NCBI GenBank assembly: GCA_022559985.1
Contig: JAFJTR010000198.1
Location: 1-14,364 of the forward strand
Length of the DNA: 14,364 nucleotides
Direction: 5' to 3'
Origin: Parastagonospora avenae f. sp. tritici 18332-5
Taxonomy: Eukaryota > Ascomycota > Dothideomycetes > Pleosporales > Phaeosphaeriaceae
Made by a program: the position numbers and the translations under genes. Numbering within the stretch: the stretch's first letter is position 1; each line of letters begins with the position of its first letter. This document shows positions 7,380-13,542 of this stretch, piece by piece. The notes beneath the pieces are model-generated. The model worked only from the letters and a program-made list of their open reading frames with translations, was not told where the DNA came from and searched no databases.

Positions 7380-8253
7380 ACGTACCTGGCAAGCGAGCGG
7401 CCCACCCCACCAACTTTTTGCGCTGTGTGAACTCCTGCCTATCATGGCTTGACGTTGGCTGCTTCTCGCCATTAAAGCGCGCGTACAGCCGCGAGATCGA
7501 GGCGCTGATCAGCCACCACATCAACCACATCACGAAGCTTGAATTCCTGCCAGCCTTCAAGGCAGCTTTCACGCGATCGTTCACGGCAGCTAATATCTGC
7601 TCAGCCTTTCAAGGCGCAGGCCTTTTGCCTCTCCAGCCAGACGTTGTTCTGTCTAAGCTAGATGTGCAGCTCTGTTCGCCTTCACTAGCCGCTCTGCCAG
7701 AGGCTGTCTGGGAAGCCAAAACGCCAAGCAACGTACGTGAACTTGAGGCTCAATCAGCTCTAATACAAAATCGCCTGCGGCAGCACAAGAGCTTATCGCC
7801 TGCATCAATTATTCAAGCAATTGGCCAGCTTAAGAAGGGGGCAGAGGTAATGATGCTCTCAGCTGAGCTAATGCGCGATCGGATCGCAGGCCTTGAGAGA
7901 GCCAACAAAGCTGCAAGCAAGCGTAGGCAGCGGAAAAAGAAGCGAATACAGAAGCGAGGGACCCTAACAAAGGGAGAGAGCGAGGATGTACTAGCTCAAA
8001 AGGAGGCTGATCAGCAGATCGAGCGTGAACAGGGTCAAGGTAGAGAGCGATCAGGCCTCAGCCGTCAGGCTCTGGCGCGCTGCAAGAGGTGCAGAGAGAC
8101 TGGACATAATTCACGTACGTGTACAAAAGATACTTTAGATACTGCTTAATCTATTTTCTATGTTTGTATACATTATCTCTTGATGTGGTTGTAGTGTACG
8201 CTTGAACATGTGCAGAAGGTTGGCGGGGTGGGCCGCTCGCTTGCCAGGTACGT
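7380..8253 (+). mobile_element. Pogo-B: internally deleted Fot1/pogo-type element with both ends
   Basis: This 874-base element is flanked by TA at 7378-7379 and 8254-8255. The left end starts ACGTACCTGGCAAGCGAGCG and the right end is its reverse complement. The first 29 bases match perfectly, and the match continues to about 43 bases with 4 differences, all transitions. Between the ends lies only the last third of the transposase gene (from about 7448). The 5' terminal repeat therefore joins directly to the C-terminal coding region, and the N-terminal and central parts are deleted. Such derivatives cannot move themselves but could be mobilised by an intact relative. Confidence 0.85.
7448..8149 (+). 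pseudogene. C-terminal part of Fot1/pogo-type transposase with zinc knuckle
   Basis: Homology starts at LDVGCFSPLKRAYSREIEAL (Asp at 7451-7453 is the third acid of the DDE/D triad). It continues through FTAANICSAFQGAGLLP and a long Gln/Leu-rich segment likely to form a coiled coil (about 7730-7920). A basic cluster KRRQRKKKRIQKR suggests a nuclear signal. A C-terminal CCHC zinc knuckle follows (CKRCRETGHNSRTC, 8081-8122), and the stop is TAA at 8147-8149. The 234 codons are all open, unlike pogo-A with at least three stops in about 155 codons. An open frame also runs 5' through both terminal repeats to 7235, but that part is junction sequence, not transposase. The first two catalytic Asp are missing, so the product would not be a working enzyme. 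The C-terminal zinc knuckle is known in this transposase group. Confidence 0.85.
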
Positions 8254-8255
8254 TA

Positions 8256-8635
8256 GCTGAACATATTCGAAATAGAGTAGACCCATGTTCGCCTGGAAAA
8301 AAAAATCGTACTAGGATTACGCTCATTCTAGAAATATAGCTACGTGATCTACGGGAAGACGGTGCTATGAGCCCGAAGAGACACATCAAGTAGGGTCCTC
8401 ATAATGAACAAGACAGTCAACCCCTGTAAGGAGCTTTCTACTAAGCAAAGTGCGATAAGTTAGTTACTAAACAAGGAAGATGTGAAGAATCGCAAGACCT
8501 TAGCATCTACACCCCGGCTCAAGATGTCTCAGAGTGGCGTAAATAACCTAGTTAATATGTTTGTCTGCAACGCTCACCGTACGCTCATCCAACGTTGCCC
8601 GTTACTGCATTAAGCACTCAAAGCAGCTGGAAAAC
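8256..8635. other. Intergenic, upstream of the secreted-protein gene
   Basis: No ORF with a known motif on either strand (minus ORF 8135-8389 is a shadow across the pogo-B end). It probably holds the upstream control region of the gene at 8776. I see no reliable binding site beyond the TATA-like box listed next. Confidence 0.45.
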
Positions 8636-8643
8636 TATTTAAA
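8636..8643 (+). promoter_or_regulatory. TATA-like box of the secreted-protein gene
   Basis: TATTTAAA lies about 30 bases upstream of a pyrimidine-rich patch (CCCTCTTCC) and CACAACGACATCGC, a plausible fungal transcription start region. It is 133 bases before the ATG. Position only; no experimental support. Confidence 0.4.
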
Positions 8644-8775
8644 CAGCGACAGAGCCCTCTTCCAGAATCACAACGACATCGCATCAATACGTTATTGATC
8701 TTACCGAACTATCTTTCCATCTTTCAAAGTCTTAAGAGGCTTCTCCCAATCATTATCATCGATCTCAAGGAAACC

Positions 8776-9854
8776 ATGTTACAAGCTTCTGCAATCTCCC
8801 TTTTGCTGGCTACGTCTGCTTTTGCAGCGCCAGCGAACAACATCATTTGCTATAATGACAATCTAGACGAGGTTGTCATGATCGCTTGTTGCTCGAAAGG
8901 CTCTGGTGGGGACATGAGGACGAATGATCGGATACTCTACTTCGCTGATGACTATGCGCGCCGCAACGGTAAAGGAAGCCAGGACACTATTCTCCAAAGC
9001 GCGATTAAGGACCCAGGGCGTCATGATGGAATGGTCTATCACGTTGCCTGGCACGCCGGAACGGTTGAAATCCCGTATCGGGACTGTTCCCCTAGGATGG
9101 ACGGGAGTTCAAAGTCTGGGGTCTTCCAAGCGATAGTTCAGCTAAGACCGATGAGCCGATAGCTGGGTCTGCCACTCTTGGAGGGGCTCCATTCAAGTGC
9201 TACAAGGGAGAAGGAAATCTCGCCAAAACTTTCGAAGATGGGGCCACATGCAGATCAGTCTACACTTGTACCGGACTTGAGCGCTGGATACGAAAAACCG
9301 AGTTCTTGATAGACGAAAAGGTCACTGTGGCAATATGGTTTGCACATTGCAGTGCAAAGCCAAACGACATCATCGACGCTCGAAATGCATTCGGTAAGCT
9401 TGAAGAAGCTATGAAGACCCCATGGGAAACCACAACAAAATTCGACATTGGTGGAGACTGCTATATACGATTCCCTGTGATCAATATCCCAGACCCAAGC
9501 CCCAGTTTCCTCGACAAAACACCGCAGGCAGTTGTGGACGTAATGGAGAACCAATTTGGTGGTACTATCGAGAAGAATCGAACCTCCAGTGTGCCCAATT
9601 GTTGGCGGCAATATCTTACCTACCCTCGTGGCGGATCCCTCCAGATCTCAGTCGCGCAACAGTCTAACCCAGTATGGGTTACACAGACCCGTATTAACTT
9701 TCGGGTAGATTGCGACACGTGCAAGGACGATGAAAGAGGTCTGTTCCCGTACATCTCCAGCAGCATCAACACCTTTAGAAGCTTCACCCATCCCATCTTT
9801 AGGACGACAGCTTCTGTCATGTCATTAGTCGATCTTGGATTAGGCAAATGCTAA
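8776..9854 (+). CDS. Secreted cysteine-rich protein of unknown function, two exons
   Basis: The ATG at 8776 sits in a good start context (AAACCATG) and opens with a signal peptide: a short hydrophobic core (SLLLATSAFAA), with cleavage likely after Ala17 or Ala18. Exon 1 (frame 1) contains IICYND, ACCSKG and YRDCSPRMDG. Exon 2 (frame 3) contains FKCYKGEG, TCRSVYTC, WFAHCSAKP, GDCYIRFP, PNCWRQY, RVDCDTCKDDERG and ends GLGKC before the TAA at 9852-9854. With the 56-base intron 9107-9162 removed, the product is 340 residues with 13 Cys, so it is probably a disulfide-rich extracellular protein. NRTS is a possible N-glycosylation site. No family is recognised. Apart from the one frame change, the exons are free of stops, in contrast to the transposons on both sides, so the gene is probably functional. 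If the frame change is a mutation and not an intron, it is a pseudogene. Confidence 0.7.
9107..9162 (+). other. Probable 56-base intron
   Basis: GT at 9107 and AG at 9161-9162 give a length that joins frame 1 to frame 3 and reads MDG-TGSATLGGAPFKC across the splice. GCTAAG at 9141 could serve as a weak branch site. The donor GTTCAA is not the usual GTRWGT. A second fit uses the better donor GTAAAG at 8969 with the same acceptor (194 bases), at the cost of removing protein-like sequence. Confidence 0.5.
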
Positions 9855-10117
9855 GCCATGCTAACTTGAGAGTTGAGGGATATGTGGACATAGGGAAAGG
9901 TCTGACAAACACCTGATCAGGCTGAGCTGAAAGAGCCTGTTTCACCCTGGCCCATATTCCACCATCATCCTTCCCATCCCGGTTCTTAACTGCCTCTGTC
10001 CAGACTAATGTAGTACTCGAACTCTATCTCCGATACGTAGTCATGAATACAAACAACCGTTATTGAGTCTTGCGCAACGTCTTCGCATTCGTTCGTTACC
10101 CTTTTTTTTTATATATT
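9855..10117. other. 3' flank of the secreted-protein gene
   Basis: No ORF or RNA gene is seen. A run of nine T and an ATATAT tract lie at 10102-10116, just before the solo LTR. No clear polyadenylation signal could be fixed. Confidence 0.4.
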
Positions 10118-10122
10118 CTGAT

Positions 10123-10305
10123 TGTTGGTAGGTACTCGCACTAGTGCTGAAAGGAAATAACTATAACTGCATTGTATTCGATTGATCTATGTTAGCTACT
10201 TAGAGGTGCGAGAGATGTGTATATGATCTGATGCGAGTAGAGCCGAAGTAGGATCGAGTCGGCTATTGGGCAGCCGACGCTCCTACTGATACTCCTGATC
10301 CGACA
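10123..10305. repeat. Solo LTR with 5-base target duplication
   Basis: The 183-base segment starts TGTTGG and ends CCGACA, an inverted terminal pair with one mismatch and TG/CA ends. It is flanked by perfect CTGAT repeats at 10118-10122 and 10306-10310, the 5-base duplication made by LTR-retrotransposon integrases. Inside is an imperfect hairpin: GTAGGA/TCCTAC (10248-10253 and 10281-10286) enclosing GTCGGCT/AGCCGAC (10258-10264 and 10272-10278). There is no internal retrotransposon sequence, so it is a solo LTR left by recombination between two LTRs. Its ends differ from those of the copia element just downstream. CTGAT also occurs by chance inside the last 25 bases, which slightly weakens the case. 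Confidence 0.72.
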
Positions 10306-10310
10306 CTGAT

Positions 10311-10505
10311 CACAGGTTTCCCTTGCTCCCCACTCATACCAGTAAAATGTATTATTTCTCTACACTGCCTACTTGTACCGCAATTGTGCATCCGTAGCAG
10401 GGAAAAGAAGTACACAGAGTCTTTCATCTAGGGCAGATGTGAGTAAAATGTCAGCCTGGCACCTCAGTTCACACGGTACACTGTGAACTGTATCTCACGT
10501 GACTC
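10311..10505. other. Spacer between solo LTR and copia LTR, with a hairpin
   Basis: No gene. A perfect 9-base inverted repeat (CAGTTCACA at 10465-10473 and TGTGAACTG at 10482-10490, loop of 8) lies shortly before the copia LTR. The five bases before the LTR are GACTC. Their partner would be beyond the 3' LTR, outside the window. Confidence 0.45.
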
Positions 10506-10617
10506 TGTTAGTCACTTGATTACTCATCTGGTTGTGTATATAATCGCTCTCTTTCGCTCTCTCAATACAACAACCTTCTTCCTCCTTCATATCTACACTG
10601 TGCTCCCACATCTAACA
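10506..10617 (+). repeat. 5' LTR of the copia-type retrotransposon
   Basis: It starts TGTTAG and ends CTAACA, a perfect 6-base inverted terminal pair. It contains a TATA-type promoter (TGTATATAATCGC near 10534) followed by a pyrimidine-rich CTCTCTTTCGCTCTCTC tract and CAATACAAC, the usual layout for transcription start in such LTRs. The primer-binding site begins right after it. 112 bases is short for an LTR. The 3' partner that would prove the ends is outside the window. Confidence 0.75.
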
Positions 10618-10631
10618 GTTATGAGCCCAGT
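10618..10631 (+). promoter_or_regulatory. Primer-binding site for half initiator tRNA-Met
   Basis: GTTATGAGCCCAGT directly follows the LTR. Its core, GTTATGAGCCC, is complementary to GGGCTCATAAC, the anticodon arm of eukaryotic initiator tRNA-Met. Drosophila copia uses a similar internal site (GGTTATGGGCCC), primed by a cleaved half tRNA. The identification rests on complementarity and position. Confidence 0.75.
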
Positions 10632-10833
10632 ATCCCCGCACCACGCTGCGATACTCAAATAAGATTGTTCACTTTTTTGATTGCTATACGCGTTGTGAAC
10701 GTCGTCCCTGCAATCCTCTTGTTGCTGCACGCTTTACTGTCGTTGTATTACGCAACCTTATAAGAAACTGTTCTCATATTCAAGGCTTTACCTTATTTTC
10801 TCTGCCGACTAGCAAGGCAGCTCTTTTGCCGTA
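10632..10833 (+). other. Untranslated leader of the copia element
   Basis: This sequence lies between the primer-binding site and the gag start. It is T-rich, without a useful ORF, and probably includes the packaging region. No specific motif is recognised. Confidence 0.5.
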
Positions 10834-11640
10834 ATAGCTACTACCAGCACAGATATCCGTGCTACTACGATTCTCCAAGGTTCAGCAGACTGGACACCTT
10901 AGTATGCTGCCAAACGACGATACGCTACAATCAAAGGCGTATGGCAGTACTGCGACCCTGATTCAGCTACATTGTCTCCTCCACCAGTTGCAGAGCCAGC
11001 TGATAACGCTTCATCAGAACACTGGAAGATATAGGAGATTAAATCTAGACGTCAGGAATCAATCCAAAAAGCGATTGGTGAGGTCAATCTCGAAATCTTA
11101 CGCACTGTCGCTACTTCACACGTCCACCTCATCAATAGGGCGGAGCACGACGATCCTAGGAGTCAGCTTACGACGCTCCGAAAACATTTCAAGGTTACAG
11201 ACTAACAGCGCAGGCTAGAGCTTGCTACTAGGTATAGCGATATTCAGAAAAAGCTAAAGAACCAGAGCACCTAAGCCTGGCTGGACGAATACTCGCAAAT
11301 CACATCTCAGTGTGCTTAAGAGAGCATGCCAGAGATGACAGAAACCCGAGCACAGTGGCGATTCATCCATGCTGTACGGGACTCAGGAGATGAGGCATGG
11401 GCACAAGCGCAGTTTCTCGCTATGGAGCAAGGCGAATTAAATGCTATGCTGCCAACTCCGACCCTACAAGATCTGATTAGCTGTTATCGCCGAACAGCAC
11501 CTACAGCCTAAAGCACAACCAAAACACTTAGGAGTTTCACATCTCTGTCGATCACAGAGCCCAAGCCGAGAGATCACCTGAGAAAGGACCGATCAATGTG
11601 CGTCTGTGGGCGCCACCATTCAGTACTCCAATGCTTTACT
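10834..11640 (+). pseudogene. copia gag region with CCHC-like zinc knuckle
   Basis: Motifs in order are TTILQGSADWTP (TAG at 10900 where a Trp is typical), GVWQYCDPDSATLSPPPVAEP, a helical segment around 11041-11200, and WRFIHAVRDSGDEAWAQAQF to MLPTPTLQDLISCYR. The nucleic-acid-binding knuckle CVCGRHHSVLQC at 11599-11634 has the C-x-C-G-x-H...C spacing of fungal copia Gag. It would be the capsid/nucleocapsid part of the polyprotein. Six stops make it non-functional. Confidence 0.82.
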
Positions 11641-11979
11641 CTTAATCTTGAGGCTAAAGGCAGGTTTAAGGACTTCAAGCCTAGCCTAAAGGCTATATCT
11701 CAGCTTGCTAAGAGCTTTCAAAACAAGGATATGCTCAAGAGAGTCAAAAAGGCATACAAAGATGCAGGCATTCGATAGACGTTCGATCTGGAAAAAGCAA
11801 AAGCTAAACTAGCTAAACGCTAAAATCCCGCATCACGTTATACTTATTAAGCTGATACTGCTTTAGATTGCAGCTCAGACAGCTATGCATCAAATGCAGC
11901 CTATCTTAAGCAACCGTTGCAATTGCTGCAATCTCACGCTGCATCATCGTTGCACGCTTAATCACTGAAGCACTAATAG

Positions 11980-12306
11980 GTTATAGACCCTAGATCAGAT
12001 GTTCACATCTGCAACAAAGCAGGACCGAATTAGAAGCAGACTAGTCTTCCTTCCTCTCAAGATACTGTACAGGCCGGCTGTCACTTGTACCACATACAGG
12101 CCTGGGGAGAGGTTACACTGATTGTACAAAGAGGCAACAAGACAGCCTCAATCACGCTGAAGAAAGTGGCATATATCCTAGGATACGTTGCTAATATCTT
12201 CAGTCTAAGCTGTTGCAAAAAGATCTACTTTAACTTAAAGACTAACACGCTCTTTAAGGAAGATAAGTCACTCTTTATAGATCTTAATCGAGTTAGAGGT
12301 CACTAG
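11980..12306 (+). pseudogene. copia aspartic protease domain relic
   Basis: VIDPRSDVHICN at 11980-12015 aligns with the copia protease active site D-x-G-[ST/A]-x-x-H-x-C-N. The catalytic Asp (11986-11988) is kept, but the conserved Gly reads Arg (AGA). The upstream TAG (11977) stands where a Trp normally precedes V-I/L-D. Downstream, GEVTLIVQRGNKTASITLKKVAYI and ANIFSLSCCKK match the second half of the domain. Dead by stops and by the Gly change. Confidence 0.8.
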
Positions 12307-12393
12307 TTCTTAAACGCTCAAGACGCTACATAGCCGTTTTAATCCATGGCAGCTGCCTCTACTTAAGAAAAACCACCTCAAGTTGTTACTGCG

Positions 12394-12560
12394 ATGAAAG
12401 CCTATCAGCTTCTTAGCCATCCAAGCTATCAGGCTATCGAGCATCTCAAGGACGCGACTACAGGCCTCACAGTAGGCACCAATGGGAAAGGAGAACAGTA
12501 GACAGATTCTTGCATCCCTTGCATCCAGGGCAAAATGAAAGAAGACGTCAGTCGACGTCC
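12394..12560 (+). pseudogene. GAG-pre-integrase domain relic
   Basis: YQLLSHPSYQAIEHL followed by CIPCIQGKMKEDVSRRP gives the H-H-C-C zinc-binding set at the head of copia integrase. A TAG at 12499 interrupts it. The segment from 12304 to 12366 just upstream has four stops and is the least conserved link. Confidence 0.8.
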
Positions 12561-12579
12561 TAGAGCCGATAAGGCTTAC

Positions 12580-13542
12580 CGCCCTTTCTACCGCGTTATT
12601 GTTGATATTATCCAACTCTAGAAGCATAGTGAGGCATGCTACAATAGTGATGTTTGGGCACTGCACGCAGTATGTGAGTATACAAAGCTCTATAAGATCT
12701 GTACTCTTAAGGATCGACACAAGGCTACTGTCGTTCCTGCAATTACTCGCCTTATTAACAAGATAGAGCGTGTATATGGCTACCAAGTAGCTATAGTATT
12801 CATAGACGGAGATGTAGGATATGGACGAGCTGAAGCCAGTTTGGGCTCTTCTGCTCAGGAAATCCTCTCATCAGCTAGCATCAAGGTCGAGACAAGGTCG
12901 CCAGACACTCCTGCACAGCTGGGGGGTGCTGAAAGAGCTGGGGCTATCATCGTCACCGTTGCTAGGGTTCTTCGAATCCATGCTAGTCTACCTAAGACCT
13001 TAGCCAACGAGCTAGTCTGCACAGCAGCTAGGCTACTTAACATCACGCCTACGAAATCTATCGACTGGCGTACACCTCATGAGATGGTCACTGGCGTTCG
13101 TCCAGACCTCTCTCGACTCCACGCGATTAGAAGCCGTGGATTTATGCTCAATAAGCACCTGGCTAGAGGAGATAAGCTCGAAGATCGCACTTTTGAGGGA
13201 TTTCTTCTTGGATATAACGCCTCGAATATCTATCGAGTATGGCTACTAGCCACAAATCGCGTCATCCGCGTACGCGACGTGCGCTTCATAGGCGAGCTCT
13301 ACAAAGACAAGCCGTCTACTTTACGTGCAACGCCTCATGTGATTGAGACTGCACACATTCCTGAAGAGGAATACGATGGTGACACTATTGTAGTCGCTCA
13401 GCCAGTACGGCAGCGACAAGCCGAAGTCACTTCTTCCACTGCACAGAAGGAGATACAGCAGCTGCCTTCTCCTACGGCTACTGCTCGCAGTACACCTGAT
13501 CTGTTTGATTCTCCTGATCCAGCTGAGCAACAGCTGTCCTAG
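12580..13542 (+). pseudogene. copia integrase core and C-terminal region relic
   Basis: FYRVIVDIIQL holds the first acid (Asp 12604-12606) and FIDGD the second (12805-12807). IKVETRSPDTPAQLGGAERAG holds the Glu (12889-12891) and the hallmark P-x-Q-x-G-x-x-E-R stretch, with Leu in place of the usual Asn. ARVLRIHASLPKTLANELV, ITPTKSIDWRTPHEMVTG and FEGFLLGYNASNIYRVWL follow, as in the family. TAG at 12619 is the only stop in the core. The run 12622-13539 is open for 306 codons. Confidence 0.88.

Noticed and set aside
7312..7405. A 94-base miniature inverted-repeat element
   Set aside because: The perfect arms are oriented with their outer ends facing inward, so they are ends of two flanking elements and not ends of one small element.
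7210..7584. Minus-strand ORFs across the pogo junction
   Set aside because: Antisense to recognisable pogo coding sequence. They are open mainly because the repeat arms lack stops in most frames.
8863..9136. Alternative ORFs overlapping exon 1 of the secreted gene
   Set aside because: The frame 2 ORF 8924-9136 and the minus ORF 8863-9054 have no signal peptide. Frame 1 has a signal peptide and conserved-looking Cys pattern.
10859..11218. A 119-residue ORF in frame 2 in the copia element
   Set aside because: Frame 1 shows the gag motifs (ILQGSADWTP, WQYCDPDS). The frame 2 ORF is an out-of-frame shadow.
12310..12786. A 158-residue minus-strand ORF
   Set aside because: It is antisense to the GAG-pre-integrase and integrase homology.
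12821..13003. ORF in frame 2 over the integrase core
   Set aside because: Frame 1 holds the D, D, E residues and family motifs. This is a shadow.
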